Below, in pieces: positions 44,156-52,938 of a DNA stretch of 64,000 bases. Both the position numbers and the translations under genes were made by a program. The notes beneath the pieces are model-generated. The model was not told the DNA's origin. It saw nothing but the letters and a program-made list of their open reading frames with translations, and ran no database searches. Position 1 is the first letter of the stretch. The number at the start of each line of letters is the position of its first letter. Source of the DNA: Dietzia sp. JS16-p6b (GTDB taxonomy: Bacteria; Actinomycetota; Actinomycetes; Mycobacteriales; Mycobacteriaceae); assembly GCF_003052165.1 (NCBI RefSeq), contig NZ_CP024869.1, positions 2,142,001 through 2,206,000 of the forward strand. Reading direction: 5' to 3'.

Positions 44156-45142
44156 TCACGCCAGGGCGGGGATGACCTCTCGTTCGAACAGCGCGAGGCC
44201 AGAGGTGTCGGTGGCGATCTCGGGGAAGTAGAAGACGCCGTAGGTCATCCCCAGACCTTCGAGTCCGCGCAGCTTGTCCACGATCTGCTCGGGCGTGCCC
44301 ACCGCGGGCAGACCGCGGTACGCGCCGAGCTGCCGCTCCGCCTCGTCCTGCCCGACGTGGCGGGCCATCCGGTCGCGGAGGAACGCGAGTCTGTCGGCGA
44401 CGTCCCTCTCCGTCTCCCCCACCGCGACGTTGTAGTTCGCGGTGCGCGTGATCTCGGACGGGTCCCGCCCCAGGTCGGCGCAGTGCCGCGCCAGGACCTG
44501 TGATTTGTGGGCGAACCCCTCGGGGCTGCCGTCGAAGTTGGTGTAGTCGGCGTGGCGGGCGGCGATCCGGAGCGTCTTGCGCTCGCCGCCGCCGGCGATC
44601 CACATCGGGATGCCGCCCTCCTGCAGTGGCCGGGGTTGCACGATGGCACCGTCGATCCGGAAATGGTCTCCCTCGAGCGAGACGATGCCGTCGGCCCAGG
44701 CGTCGCGCATGATGCGCACTCCCTCGTCGAGCATCGCGATTCGCTCGCCCGCGGAGGGGAAGCCGTAGCCGTATGCCCGCCACTCGTGCTCGTACCACCC
44801 GGCGCCGATCCCCATCTCGACCCGACCGCCGGATATGTGGTCGACGGTCGAGGCCATCTTGGCCAGCAGCGCGGGGTTGCGGTACCCCAGACAGGTGCAC
44901 ATCTGACCGAGCCGGACCCGGGTGGTCGCCGCGCCCAGCGCGGACATCAGGGTCCAGGCCTCATGGGTGGCCTCACCGGTGGTGAGCGGCGCGGTGTGCA
45001 TGTGGTCGTACACCCACACCGACTCCCACGGGCCCGCGTCCGCCCGGGAGGCGAGGTCGGTGATGACCGGCCAGTGCCGGGCGGGAGGCACGTCGACCAG
45101 GTCGAGTCGCCAGCCCTGGGGCAGGAAGAGTCCGAAGCGCAT
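44156..45142 (-). CDS. LLM-class F420-dependent oxidoreductase
   Basis: This is a 328-residue luciferase-like TIM-barrel protein. The N-terminal MRFGLFLPQG and the central GGRVEMGIGAGWYEHEWRAYGYGFPSAGERIAML stretch are diagnostic of F420-dependent members (TIGR03560-type), with the C-terminal GTPEQIVDKLRGLEGLGMTYGVFYFPEIA. Such enzymes reduce varied substrates with reduced F420, whose synthesis gene fbiC is in this window. Start is at ATG 45142, 6 nt after a TAGTGT box (45149-45154, minus strand), so it is apparently leaderless. Substrate unknown. Confidence 0.87.
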   Translation of the reverse strand: MRFGLFLPQGWRLDLVDVPPARHWPVITDLASRADAGPWESVWVYDHMHTAPLTTGEATHEAWTLMSALGAATTRVRLGQMCTCLGYRNPALLAKMASTVDHISGGRVEMGIGAGWYEHEWRAYGYGFPSAGERIAMLDEGVRIMRDAWADGIVSLEGDHFRIDGAIVQPRPLQEGGIPMWIAGGGERKTLRIAARHADYTNFDGSPEGFAHKSQVLARHCADLGRDPSEITRTANYNVAVGETERDVADRLAFLRDRMARHVGQDEAERQLGAYRGLPAVGTPEQIVDKLRGLEGLGMTYGVFYFPEIATDTSGLALFEREVIPALA

Positions 45143-45148
45143 GCCACG

Positions 45149-45154
45149 ACACTA
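45149..45154 (-). promoter_or_regulatory. Leaderless -10 box for the LLM gene
   Basis: Minus-strand TAGTGT is followed by 6 nt and the ATG at 45142. Confidence 0.45.
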
Positions 45155-45234
45155 GTGCCGCCTTCAGGGCGCGGAGAGCCGTTCACCCACGCCCGGGGCC
45201 TCGGTGTCGTCGTCGTCACGACCCGGCAGAGGTC

Positions 45235-45240
45235 TACCCT
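45235..45240 (+). promoter_or_regulatory. -10 box for the PIMT-like gene
   Basis: TACCCT lies 32 nt before the ATG at 45273, which is preceded by an AAGGGAGG ribosome site. Confidence 0.35.
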
Positions 45241-45272
45241 CGAACCCACACCCCCGGTGAAGGGAGGCCGCC

Positions 45273-45878
45273 ATGCCCACCTCGGAGATCCGCCTGGCGA
45301 TGCGCGCCCAGGACCGGCGCCGGTTCCTCCCACCGGAGGTCGCGGGCGACCACCACCGCGACGCGCCGCTGCCCATCGGCTTCGGGCAGACCAACTCTCA
45401 GCCCTCCACCGTGGCGACCATGCTGGCCCTTCTCGAACCCTTCCCCGGGATGAGGGCCCTCGACGTCGGTTCCGGCAGCGGTTGGACCTCGGCGATACTC
45501 GGAGAACTCGGGGGCCCGGGGTCTGCCGTGTTCGCGGTCGAGCTGGTTCCTGAGCTGGTCGAGCGCTCGCGGGCGGCGATCCCCCAGCCCTGGGTGTCGG
45601 TTCACCAGGCGCGGCCCGGCGTCCTGGGATTGCCGGAGCACGGCCCGTTCGACCGGATCCTCGTCTCCGCCATGGGCGACGCCCTCCCGCAGGAACTGGT
45701 GGATCAGCTCGCCGACGGCGGCGTGATGGTCGCACCCTGGGGGGACGTCATGCACCGGGTACGACGCAATCAAGGGGACCTCGAGGTCACCGACCACGGC
45801 GGATACCGCTTCGTCCCCCTGCGGGACACCCGATTCTTACCTGCGCGATCGGGCGATTACCCTGGACCCGAGTGTTAG
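45273..45878 (+). CDS. Protein-L-isoaspartate O-methyltransferase-like enzyme
   Basis: This 201-residue methyltransferase resembles PIMT, which repairs isoaspartyl damage in proteins. The SAM loop is [18 protein letters not shown], preceded by [22 protein letters not shown], which corresponds to the PIMT substrate-loop region (normally QTISQP). The Asn in place of Ile here may change recognition. The core continues with [24 protein letters not shown] and [16 protein letters not shown]. The C-terminal strand of classical PIMT is partly conserved. Repair activity is likely but the substitution makes it slightly uncertain. AAGGGAGG precedes the ATG. Confidence 0.82.
   Translation: MPTSEIRLAMRAQDRRRFLPPEVAGDHHRDAPLPIGFGQTNSQPSTVATMLALLEPFPGMRALDVGSGSGWTSAILGELGGPGSAVFAVELVPELVERSRAAIPQPWVSVHQARPGVLGLPEHGPFDRILVSAMGDALPQELVDQLADGGVMVAPWGDVMHRVRRNQGDLEVTDHGGYRFVPLRDTRFLPARSGDYPGPEC
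45858..45863 (+). promoter_or_regulatory. -10 box for the fumarase gene
   Basis: TACCCT overlaps the 3' end of the PIMT-like gene and would give a leader near 35 nt with AGGAGC (45895-45900) before the ATG at 45905. Confidence 0.35.
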
Positions 45879-45904
45879 CCGCGTCTCAGGAATCAGGAGC
45901 GTCA

Positions 45905-47602
45905 ATGCCCGAGTTCGTCTATGAGGACCTCCTCCCGGTCGGTGCGGACACCACCGAGTACCGCCTCCTGACCACCGAGGGCGTATCCACGGTCGAGGGT
46001 CCGGACGGCACGACGTTCCTGCGCGTGGAGCCCGAGGCGATCCGGTTGCTCACCGAGACGGCCATGCACGACATCTCGCACTACCTGCGCCCCGATCACC
46101 TCGCCCAGGTCGCCAAGATCCTCGACGACCCCGAGGCCAGTGACAACGACAAGTTCGTCGCTCTGGATCTGCTCAAGAACGCCAACATCGCCGCCGGCGG
46201 GGTACTGCCGATGTGCCAGGACACCGGCACCGCGATCGTCAAGGGCGAGCGCGGTCAGCACGTGTTGACCCCGGGCCCGGATGAACAGGCGGTCGCTCGC
46301 GGCGTCTACGACGCGTTCACCCGTCTCAACCTGCGCTACTCGCAGAACGCCCCCCTCACCATGTGGGACGAGAAGAACACCGGGAGCAACCTCCCGGCCC
46401 AGATCGAGATCGGCGCGGACACCACTCCCGGCCACGAGAACAGCTACAAGTTCCTGTTCATGGCCAAGGGCGGCGGCTCGGCCAACAAGTCCTTCCTGTA
46501 CCAGGAGACCAAGGCGATCCTCAATCCCGAGCGGATGATGCAGTTCATCGAGGAGAAGATCCGCTCCATCGGCACCGCGGCCTGCCCGCCCTACCACCTC
46601 GCCATCGTGGTGGGCGGGACCTCGGCCGAGTTCGCGGTCAAGACCGCCAAGCTCGCCTCGGCCCACTACCTGGACGAACTCCCCAGGGAAGGGGCCATGT
46701 CGGGCCGGGGGTTCCGCGACGTGGAGCTGGAGGAGAAGGTCTTCGAACTGACCCAGCAGATCGGGATCGGAGCGCAGTTCGGTGGCAAGTACTTCTGCCA
46801 CGACGTGCGCGTGGTGCGGCTCCCGCGCCACGGGGCCTCGCTCCCGGTGGCGATCGCCGTCTCCTGCAGCGCCGATCGCCAGGCCAAGGCCAAGATCACG
46901 CCAGAAGGCGTGTTCCTCGAGAAGCTCGAGTTCGACCCCGGCCGGTTCCTGCCCGCGACCACCGATGCGGAGCTGGACGCCGCGACACACGGCGTGTCCG
47001 GTACCGGCAAGGGCGCCGCGGTGAAGATCGACCTCAACAAGCCCATGCCAGAGATCCTCGCCGAGCTCAGCAAGCACCCCGTCAAGACCCGGTTGTCGCT
47101 GACCGGTCCCCTGGTCGTCGCCCGCGATATCGCCCACTCCAAGATCAAGGAGCGGCTCGACGCCGGCGAGGAGATGCCCCAGTACCTCAAGGACCACCCG
47201 GTCTACTACGCAGGCCCTGCCAAGACCCCGGAGGGCATGCCGTCGGGGTCGTTCGGTCCCACCACGGCCGGCCGCATGGACTCCTACGTCGAGCAGTTCC
47301 AGGCGGCGGGCGGATCCATGGTCATGCTCGCCAAGGGGAACCGGTCGAAGCAGGTCACCGAGGCCTGCGCGACCCACGGTGGGTTCTACCTGGGATCGAT
47401 CGGCGGCCCCGCCGCCCGCCTTGCGCAGGACTGCATCAAGCACGTCGAGGTGATCGAGTACGAGGAGCTCGGCATGGAGGCGGTGTGGAAGATCGACGTG
47501 GAGGACTTCCCGGCGTTCATCGTGGTCGACGACAAGGGCGAGGACTTCTTCGCCCACACCGGCGAGGTCACACTGACGATCGGTAAACGCCCCGGGCTCT
47601 GA
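45905..47602 (+). CDS. fum: Class I fumarate hydratase
   Basis: This is a 565-residue iron-sulfur fumarase (class I) that interconverts fumarate and L-malate in the TCA cycle. The alpha-type N-terminal domain includes [14 protein letters not shown] (Cys104, first cluster ligand), followed by [26 protein letters not shown] and the second ligand region [16 protein letters not shown], with a third Cys in VSCSADRQ. The C-terminal beta-type domain includes [29 protein letters not shown]. The single-chain class I form is unlike the class II FumC of M. tuberculosis, suggesting a lineage difference. ATG at 45905 follows AGGAGC. It is downstream of the PIMT-like gene. Confidence 0.95.
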   Translation: MPEFVYEDLLPVGADTTEYRLLTTEGVSTVEGPDGTTFLRVEPEAIRLLTETAMHDISHYLRPDHLAQVAKILDDPEASDNDKFVALDLLKNANIAAGGVLPMCQDTGTAIVKGERGQHVLTPGPDEQAVARGVYDAFTRLNLRYSQNAPLTMWDEKNTGSNLPAQIEIGADTTPGHENSYKFLFMAKGGGSANKSFLYQETKAILNPERMMQFIEEKIRSIGTAACPPYHLAIVVGGTSAEFAVKTAKLASAHYLDELPREGAMSGRGFRDVELEEKVFELTQQIGIGAQFGGKYFCHDVRVVRLPRHGASLPVAIAVSCSADRQAKAKITPEGVFLEKLEFDPGRFLPATTDAELDAATHGVSGTGKGAAVKIDLNKPMPEILAELSKHPVKTRLSLTGPLVVARDIAHSKIKERLDAGEEMPQYLKDHPVYYAGPAKTPEGMPSGSFGPTTAGRMDSYVEQFQAAGGSMVMLAKGNRSKQVTEACATHGGFYLGSIGGPAARLAQDCIKHVEVIEYEELGMEAVWKIDVEDFPAFIVVDDKGEDFFAHTGEVTLTIGKRPGL

Positions 47603-47636
47603 GCCGCGTATGCGGGCCTGCGCCGCGGCGACCTCG

Positions 47637-48116
47637 TCAGGCTCCCCGGGCCGCTCTCTCCAGAGCCGCCACGTCGAGTCTGACCATGTCCATCATCACC
47701 GTGAAGGCCCGTGCGGCGGCGGCCCGGTCCCCCGACCGCCACAGGTCGTACAGCGAGTGGGGTGCGACCTGCCATCGCACGCCGTAACGATCGATTAGCC
47801 ACCCGCACTGCATCTCTCGTCCGCCCCCGGCGAGGAGGCCGTCCCAGTAGTGGTCGATCTCGGCCTGGTCGGAACACCGGATCTCCAGCGAGATCGCGTC
47901 GGTGTACTCGACCCCCGGTCCGCCGTTGAGCGCGAGGAAGGTCCGTCCGTCGAGTTCGAACTCCACGGTCAGGACCTCGCCGGCCTTCGGTCCCGGGGTG
48001 TCGACGGGCGTCTCGTCGACGGCGATGACGCGCGAGTTCGGGAAGACCGAACAGTAGAACTCCGCGGCCTCCTCCGCCTGCCCGTCCAACCACAGGCACG
48101 TGACGAATGTCGTCAT
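47637..48116 (-). CDS. VOC-fold protein, PhnB/3-demethylubiquinone-methyltransferase-like
   Basis: This is a 159-residue protein of the glyoxalase/bleomycin-resistance (VOC) superfamily, PhnB subgroup. The N-terminus is typical (TFVTCLWLDGQAEEAAEFYCSVFPNSRV), followed by EVLTVEFELDGRTFLALNGGP and a C-terminal CGWLIDRYGVRWQVAP. Annotations calling these 3-demethylubiquinone methyltransferases are usually wrong; most have no known substrate. GGAAGGG lies 5 nt before the ATG at 48116. It is convergent with the fumarase gene and divergent from the LGFP lipoprotein gene. Confidence 0.8.
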   Translation of the reverse strand: MTTFVTCLWLDGQAEEAAEFYCSVFPNSRVIAVDETPVDTPGPKAGEVLTVEFELDGRTFLALNGGPGVEYTDAISLEIRCSDQAEIDHYWDGLLAGGGREMQCGWLIDRYGVRWQVAPHSLYDLWRSGDRAAAARAFTVMMDMVRLDVAALERAARGA

Positions 48117-48239
48117 CTCGACCCTTCCTCCAGCCCGTGCGGGCGTGTCCCGGGTCCAGTGTCCACCCCCCGCGGGCCTCACGGAACACCATGGCGCGTC
48201 GCGATCCGGCAACGAAAACCGGCTGGCCCCGGCCGCGAC

Positions 48240-48245
48240 TAAGAT
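48240..48245 (+). promoter_or_regulatory. Leaderless -10 box for the LGFP lipoprotein gene
   Basis: TAAGAT is followed by 8 nt and the ATG at 48254. Confidence 0.45.
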
Positions 48246-48253
48246 CTGCGTGC

Positions 48254-48763
48254 ATGAACAGGATCACGCGCGCCCTCGCCACAATCGTTGTCGCCGGCGC
48301 CGCCACCGCCGGGCTCTCCGCGTGCGGGTCGGACGATCAGCAGGACCAGACCGGGCCGGCGGGGGCGTCGCCGACCGCGTCCGCGGTGGTGACCACGACG
48401 CCCTCCGCCCCTGTTCCCGGGCCGGCCGAGTCCATGATCGACATCCCCGCGCCGGTGGCGGAGCGCTGGCGCGACCTCGGCGGCGAGACCGGCGAACTGG
48501 GCCGGGCGACCGGCCCCGCCTCAGATGTCGAGGGCGGTTCGATCACCGACTTCGAACGCGGGGCGATCGTCCTCTCCCCGGCGGGACGCGCCTTCGTGGT
48601 GCAGGGTGAGATTCTCACCGCCTACCTCGAGGAAGGCGGTCCCGGCGGCGAACTGGGGTTCCCCACCGCGGACGAGGCCACCACCGATGGCGGATGGATC
48701 TCCACCTTCGAGGGCGGGGTCATCACCTACATCGACGGGGTCGCTGAGGTGCAGGTCGACTAG
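48254..48763 (+). CDS. LGFP-repeat lipoprotein
   Basis: This is a 169-residue lipoprotein: signal and lipobox (TIVVAGAATAGLSAC, Cys near residue 24), a Thr/Pro spacer, then LGFP-type repeats (ELGRATGPASDV and ELGFPTADEATTDGGWISTFEGGVITYI). LGFP repeats bind cell-wall components and are frequent in mycolata secreted proteins. The gene appears leaderless. Its exact role is unknown; it is probably surface-located in the mycomembrane-peptidoglycan zone. It is followed after 66 bp by the first DUF2236 gene. Confidence 0.82.
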   Translation: MNRITRALATIVVAGAATAGLSACGSDDQQDQTGPAGASPTASAVVTTTPSAPVPGPAESMIDIPAPVAERWRDLGGETGELGRATGPASDVEGGSITDFERGAIVLSPAGRAFVVQGEILTAYLEEGGPGGELGFPTADEATTDGGWISTFEGGVITYIDGVAEVQVD

Positions 48764-48829
48764 CGGTCGGCCTCGGCCGCACCGGGCGTAGGGTGGCGGT
48801 CACGCCCGACCCCCGAGGTGGTGCCCGAC

Positions 48830-49708
48830 ATGCCGGTGATGACGACCACGGCGTCCCGACTGCTGACCGGTGCCCGCCGCCGGGCCGGGCTGATGGTGCG
48901 CTCCCGGATCGCCGGAGATGACGCCGCGGAGCAGCGGCAGCGGATCTGGCACTCCGAGGGCGATCGGTGGAACTCTTCCGGGGACGCGATCTACGCGGTG
49001 CACGGCGACGCCTCCATGTTCGCCGGTGGGCTGACGGCTCTGCTGCTGCAGTCGCTGCACCCGCTGGCCATGGCAGGGGTGGCGGACCACAGCGACTACC
49101 GCGGGGACCCCTGGGGCAGGCTCCACCGCACCTCCCAGTTCATCGCCACGACGACGTTCGGGACGATCTCCGACGCGACCGACCTCATCCGGGCTATCAA
49201 CGGCATGCACCGGTCCGTTGTCGGCGTCGACTATCGTGGCCGCCCCTACGACGCCCGCGACCCGCTCCTGCTGCGGTGGGTGCACGTGGCCGAGATCTGG
49301 AGCTTCCTCGAGTGCCACCGTCTCTATGGTCGCGCCCCGATGTCGCCGGGGCGGCAGGACGAGTACGTGCGGCAGGCGTCACGTACCGGGATCATGCTGG
49401 GGGCGAGAGGCGTCCCGACGACCGTCGGGGAACTCGCCGCGGCGCTCGAGGAATACCGGCCCGAGCTCGAGGCGTCTCCGGCCGCGCTCGACGCCCGGCA
49501 CTTCCTGTTGGATGAACCGCCCGTGGGATGGACCGCTGGGCCCGCCTACGCGATGCTCCGTGAGGGCGCTGTCGCGGCGCTACCCCCCTGGGCACGCGGG
49601 TCGCTCGGCCTGTCCGACGGCCCTTTCGGCTCCCGGGATGCGGCGCTACTCCTCGGGAGGGCCGGCGTGTCGGCACTCAGGTGGGTCCTGGACGCCGTGG
49701 AGGGCTGA
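48830..49708 (+). CDS. DUF2236 (MpaB-like) oxygenase-family protein
   Basis: This 292-residue protein has the DUF2236/MpaB signatures: IWHSEGDRWNSSGDAIYAVHGDASMFAGGLTALLLQSLHPLAMAGVADHSDYRGDPWGRLHRTSQF (conserved histidines thought to hold heme in latex-clearing-protein-like relatives) and LRWVHVAEIWSFLECHRLYG. Related proteins include rubber oxygenases and an enigmatic actinobacterial set. GTG 48818/48821 or ATG 48830 could start it; the ATG is chosen (GAGG about 11 nt upstream). TAGGGT at 48789-48794 is a plausible -10. A second family member lies at 57380. Confidence 0.85.
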   Translation: MPVMTTTASRLLTGARRRAGLMVRSRIAGDDAAEQRQRIWHSEGDRWNSSGDAIYAVHGDASMFAGGLTALLLQSLHPLAMAGVADHSDYRGDPWGRLHRTSQFIATTTFGTISDATDLIRAINGMHRSVVGVDYRGRPYDARDPLLLRWVHVAEIWSFLECHRLYGRAPMSPGRQDEYVRQASRTGIMLGARGVPTTVGELAAALEEYRPELEASPAALDARHFLLDEPPVGWTAGPAYAMLREGAVAALPPWARGSLGLSDGPFGSRDAALLLGRAGVSALRWVLDAVEG

Positions 49709-49730
49709 TTCGGGGCTACCCTGTGACGAT

Positions 49731-49749
49731 CCGACCCGCACGGGGTCGG
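49731..49749. promoter_or_regulatory. Stem-loop in the leader of the DUF808 gene
   Basis: CCGACCC (49731-49737) and GGGTCGG (49743-49749) pair around GCACG. It sits just after a TACCCT -10 box (49717-49722), so it would form at the very 5' end of the transcript, or it terminates the upstream DUF2236 gene. Confidence 0.4.
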
Positions 49750-49798
49750 GTTAGTCCCGTCGGCGGGGACCTCTCCCGCCCGCCCCAGTGAGGTGATC

Positions 49799-50734
49799 AT
49801 GGCCGGTGGTCTCGCCGCCCTGCTCGACGACGTCGCCGTCCTGGCCCGGATGGCCGCGGCCAGCACCGACGACATCGCGGCCGCATCCGGACGAGCCAGC
49901 ATCAAGGCCGCCGGAGTGGTGGTCGATGACACCGCGGTGACGCCGCAGTACGTCCGCGACGTGGAGCCGTCGCGGGAACTGCCCATCATCCGTCGGATCG
50001 CCACGGGCTCGTTGGGCAACAAGGCGATCATCATCGTCTTCGCCCTCGTCCTCAGCCAGTTCGTACCGTGGGTCCTCACCCCGTTGCTCATGCTGGGCGG
50101 TGCCTACCTCTGCTACGAGGGCGCCGAGAAGGTGTGGGAACGGATCTCAGGGCACCACGAGGAGGCCACGCCGGTCGTGGAGAAGGGTCCGGACGCGGAG
50201 AAGCGGATGGTCCGTGGGGCGGTGACCACCGACTTCATCCTCAGCGCCGAGATCATGATGATCGCGCTCAACGAGGTCGCCGACGAGCCGTTCTGGATCC
50301 GCGCGGCGATCCTGGTCGTGGTGGGCGTACTCATCACCGCGCTCGTCTACGGGGTGGTCGCGGTGATCGTCAAGATGGACGACGTCGGTCTGCACCTCGC
50401 CGGGAGACGGTCCCCCGGCACCCAGCGGTTCGGAAACGGACTGGTCAAGGCGATGCCGACGGTTCTCGAGGTGATCTCGTTCGTCGGAATGCTCGCGATG
50501 CTGTGGGTCGGTGGACACATCTTGCTGGTGGGCTTGGACGAGCTCGGGGCGACTGGCCCGTACCATCTGGTCCACCTCCTGGAGGAGCCCGCCGCCGCGG
50601 TCGCGGCTGTCGGGGGCGTTCTCGGATGGCTGGTCAACACCCTTTGCTCGCTGGTGTTCGGGCTGGTCGTCGGCGCAGTGGTGGTGGCCGCCGCCCACGT
50701 GGTCCCCCGACGGCGGAGCGGTTCGGCGCACTGA
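49799..50734 (+). CDS. DUF808 (YedI-like) membrane protein
   Basis: This is a 311-residue membrane protein matching DUF808/YedI from its start (AGGLAALLDDVAVLARMAAASTDDIAAASGRASIKAAGVVVDDTAVTPQYV), which is diagnostic. Six or so transmembrane helices follow with GNKAIIIVFALVLSQFVPW, RGAVTTDFILSAEIMMIALNEV and the C-terminal AAAVGGVLGWLVNTLCSLVFGLVVGAVVVAAA. The family is widespread and has no established function. ATG at 49799 has GAGG 5-6 nt upstream. A leader hairpin precedes it. Confidence 0.88.
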   Translation: MAGGLAALLDDVAVLARMAAASTDDIAAASGRASIKAAGVVVDDTAVTPQYVRDVEPSRELPIIRRIATGSLGNKAIIIVFALVLSQFVPWVLTPLLMLGGAYLCYEGAEKVWERISGHHEEATPVVEKGPDAEKRMVRGAVTTDFILSAEIMMIALNEVADEPFWIRAAILVVVGVLITALVYGVVAVIVKMDDVGLHLAGRRSPGTQRFGNGLVKAMPTVLEVISFVGMLAMLWVGGHILLVGLDELGATGPYHLVHLLEEPAAAVAAVGGVLGWLVNTLCSLVFGLVVGAVVVAAAHVVPRRRSGSAH

Positions 50735-50770
50735 GTCTGCGCACCGCCGGTGCGGGTCGCCGGCGTCACC

Positions 50771-50776
50771 TAGTCT
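50771..50776 (+). promoter_or_regulatory. Leaderless -10 box for the nitrobindin-like gene
   Basis: TAGTCT is followed by 7 nt and the ATG at 50784. Confidence 0.45.
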
Positions 50777-50783
50777 CGTGGGC

Positions 50784-51254
50784 ATGGAACTGGCCCCCTC
50801 CCTCGCCCCCGTCGCCTCACTACTCGGCACATGGAGGGGGGACGGCGCGGGTGAGTATCCCACCATCGAGGATTTCGCCTACACCGACGAGGTCGTCTTC
50901 ACGGATGTCGGCAAGCCGTTCCTGCACTACCTCCAGCGGTCGTGGAGCCCCGACGGCGCCCCCATGCACACCGAGACGGGTTACCTGCGCATCCCCGTCG
51001 TCGGAACCGCGGAGATGATCTTGGCGCAGCCCATGGGTCAGACCGAGCTCGCAGAGGGGACGGTTGTCGCCGAGGCGGACAGGCTCGTCCTGGAACTGAC
51101 GGCCAGGGTGTCCAACACCGCCACCGCCAAGCGGGTGGACGCCACCACCCGCCGGTACGAACTCATCGGGGACAGGCTGGTCACGACATTCGCCATGGCC
51201 GCGGTCGGCGTGCCCATGACCCACCACCTCTCGTCGGACCTGCGCCGGGTCTGA
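50784..51254 (+). CDS. Nitrobindin-like (FABP-fold) heme protein
   Basis: This 156-residue beta-barrel protein matches the actinobacterial DUF1794/nitrobindin group (Rv2717c-like). The opening LLGTWRGDGAGEYPTIEDFAYTDEV is the diagnostic motif, and the C-terminal PMTHHLSSDLRRV provides the proximal His for heme. Relatives bind ferric heme and interact with nitric oxide or peroxynitrite. Length and both motifs are intact, so it is likely functional. The gene appears leaderless. It lies between the DUF808 gene and the small lysine-rich protein gene. Confidence 0.88.
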   Translation: MELAPSLAPVASLLGTWRGDGAGEYPTIEDFAYTDEVVFTDVGKPFLHYLQRSWSPDGAPMHTETGYLRIPVVGTAEMILAQPMGQTELAEGTVVAEADRLVLELTARVSNTATAKRVDATTRRYELIGDRLVTTFAMAAVGVPMTHHLSSDLRRV

Positions 51255-51386
51255 GCGCCTGCGACGGGTCTGAGGGCCTGCGCCGGGCCCGGACGCCGCG
51301 ATACAGTCCGAGCGGTGGCCCCCGGGTGCGGTCAGAGGTGACCATGGGGGTGCACACACAGTTCCGCTGACGACCGGGGAGGGATC

Positions 51387-51665
51387 GTGGCCGAGAAGAA
51401 GAACGACCAGCAATCGTCGAACATCAAAGACGAGAAGGTCTACCAGGCGCTGCGCGACGACGGGGCGAGCAAGGAGAAGGCGGCCCGGATCGCCAACGCC
51501 TCGGCCAAGAGCTCCCGGTCCGAGGTCGGGCACAAGGGCGGCAAGGCGGGTTCGTACGAGGACTGGACCGTCGACGAGCTCCGCGACAGGGCCGGAGAGA
51601 TCGGGATCGAGGGACGCTCGTCCATGAAGAAGGACGAGTTGATCGAGGCTCTTCGCGACCACTGA
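51387..51665 (+). CDS. Rho-N/SAP-like small protein
   Basis: This is a 92-residue basic/acidic protein. The C-terminal half (YEDWTVDELRDRAGEIGIEGRSSMKKDELIEALRDH) is a Rho N-terminal or SAP-type helix-extended-loop-helix nucleic-acid-binding motif. The N-terminal half (KVYQALRDDGASKEKAARIANASAKS) is a common actinobacterial segment found with it. GTG at 51387 has GGGAGG upstream. This small-protein type is often near stress genes. Its target is unknown. Confidence 0.8.
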   Translation: MAEKKNDQQSSNIKDEKVYQALRDDGASKEKAARIANASAKSSRSEVGHKGGKAGSYEDWTVDELRDRAGEIGIEGRSSMKKDELIEALRDH

Positions 51666-51725
51666 CCCGGGCGGCCGGACGGTCGACCGTCTGGTGACGG
51701 GATCGCGGTGATCGCGCCCCGCCAC

Positions 51726-51731
51726 TACAGT
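51726..51731 (+). promoter_or_regulatory. Leaderless -10 box for phoU
   Basis: TACAGT is followed by 6 nt and the ATG at 51738. Confidence 0.45.
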
Positions 51732-51737
51732 CATGGG

Positions 51738-52424
51738 ATGCGTACCGTCCTTCACACCAAGCTCGATGACTTCTCCGACCAGCTGGTCCGGTTCTGCGAG
51801 ATGAACAATCGACTCCTGGACCTCGCCAGCGTGGCGCTTCTCGAGGGGGACGAGGTTGCGGCCACCGAGGTGATCGACGGCGCGGCCGAGGTGGAGGACC
51901 TCCGGGAGGACAGCGAGCAGCACGCCTTCGACCTGCTGTTGCTCGAAGCGCCCGTGGCCCGCGACCTGCGTCAGGTGGTCTCGGGCATCTACATCGTCGA
52001 GCACTTCACCCGCATGGCCGCCCTCACCGGCCACATCGCACGCGTCGCCCGCCGCCGTCACCCCAAGCCCGTCGTACCCGATCCCGTCGTCCCGACGATC
52101 CGTGAGTTCGCCGAGCGCGACTCGGCCATGGCCCGGAACCTCGGGCGGCTCCTGCCCACCAAGGACGTCCGCCTCGCTCGATCGCTCGACACCGAGGACG
52201 ACGCAGTCGACTCACTCCACGCCGAGCTCATGAGGCAGATCTCCGCGGAGGACTGGCCCCATGGCTCGGTCGCGGCGGTGGACCTGGCCCTGCTCGCGCG
52301 CTACTACGAGCGGTTCGCCGATCACACGGTCAGCATCGCCAACCGCGTGGTCTACCTCGCCACCGGTGAGCGACCCGGGGGCGGCTCGCTGTCCCACCTC
52401 GACGACGGCACCGTCCTCGACTGA
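51738..52424 (+). CDS. phoU: PhoU, phosphate-signalling protein
   Basis: PhoU (228 residues) is an all-helical protein that links the PstSCAB phosphate importer to the PhoR/RegX3-type kinase, holding phosphate-starvation signalling off when phosphate is plentiful. Two three-helix PhoU repeats are seen; the metal-binding acidic clusters occur in each (EVEDLREDSEQHAFDLLLLEAPVARDLRQVVSGIYIVEHFTRMAAL, and DTEDDAVDSLHAELM... ALLARYYERFADHTVSIANRVVYLATG). pst genes are not adjacent. It starts leaderless after TACAGT. Family assignment is secure. Confidence 0.92.
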   Translation: MRTVLHTKLDDFSDQLVRFCEMNNRLLDLASVALLEGDEVAATEVIDGAAEVEDLREDSEQHAFDLLLLEAPVARDLRQVVSGIYIVEHFTRMAALTGHIARVARRRHPKPVVPDPVVPTIREFAERDSAMARNLGRLLPTKDVRLARSLDTEDDAVDSLHAELMRQISAEDWPHGSVAAVDLALLARYYERFADHTVSIANRVVYLATGERPGGGSLSHLDDGTVLD

Positions 52425-52456
52425 CCCGACCAGATCTCCGATGTGAGGAGCCCGCC

Positions 52457-52852
52457 GTGTCCCGTCCCATCCACTTCGAGATCCACGCCTACGATCCTGC
52501 CCGGGCGTGCGCGTTCTACGCGGCCGTCTTCGGATGGACCTACCAGGACTGGAGCGACTTCGCCGGGTCACCGTACTTCGGCGTGACCTCCGGCCCCGAG
52601 GACCAACCGGGCATCAACGGCGCGATCATGCAGCGCCGCGGCGACGCCCCCGCGACGGGGTCGCCCGTCACCGGCGCCGTGCTCACGATGGGGTGCGCGG
52701 ACTTCGACGCCACCGCCCGCACGATCCTCGACGCCGGTGGGACGGTGGCCATGGACAAGCACGCCCTGCCGGGTATGGCGTGGCAGGGCTACTTCCTCGA
52801 CACCGAAGGGAACGTGTTCGGCATCCACCAGCCGGACCCCGATGCGAAGTAG
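52457..52852 (+). CDS. VOC-family protein (glyoxalase/bleomycin-resistance fold)
   Basis: This is a 131-residue VOC protein: beginning RPIHFEIHAYDPARACAFYAAVFGWTYQDW, with VLTMGCADFDATARTILDAGGTVAMDKHALPGMAWQGYFLDTEGNVFGIHQPD forming the second beta-alpha-beta-beta-beta unit. The His near the N-terminus and a Glu in TEGN are possible metal ligands. The subgroup includes many uncharacterised antibiotic-resistance-like and isomerase-like proteins; no substrate can be named. GTG at 52457 follows GAGGAG (about 8 nt). It is convergent with ilvD; a hairpin lies between. Confidence 0.82.
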   Translation: MSRPIHFEIHAYDPARACAFYAAVFGWTYQDWSDFAGSPYFGVTSGPEDQPGINGAIMQRRGDAPATGSPVTGAVLTMGCADFDATARTILDAGGTVAMDKHALPGMAWQGYFLDTEGNVFGIHQPDPDAK

Positions 52853-52892
52853 GGCGACCGCATGACCCGGGTGTGAGCGCCCGGGCCTTGCC

Positions 52893-52912
52893 ACGGTGGG
52901 CGCACCCACCGT
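52893..52912. terminator. 8-bp hairpin between the VOC gene and ilvD
   Basis: ACGGTGGG (52893-52900) and CCCACCGT (52905-52912) pair around a CGCA loop, between convergent stops. A second inverted pair (CCCGGG/CCCGGG) precedes it. Confidence 0.5.
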
Positions 52913-52938
52913 CGCGGGTCACCTGCTGCCGCGGGGTC

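Noticed and set aside
45902-47557. 551-codon minus-strand frame opposite the fumarase gene
   Set aside because: It is a codon-bias shadow; the fumarase is a full-length known enzyme.
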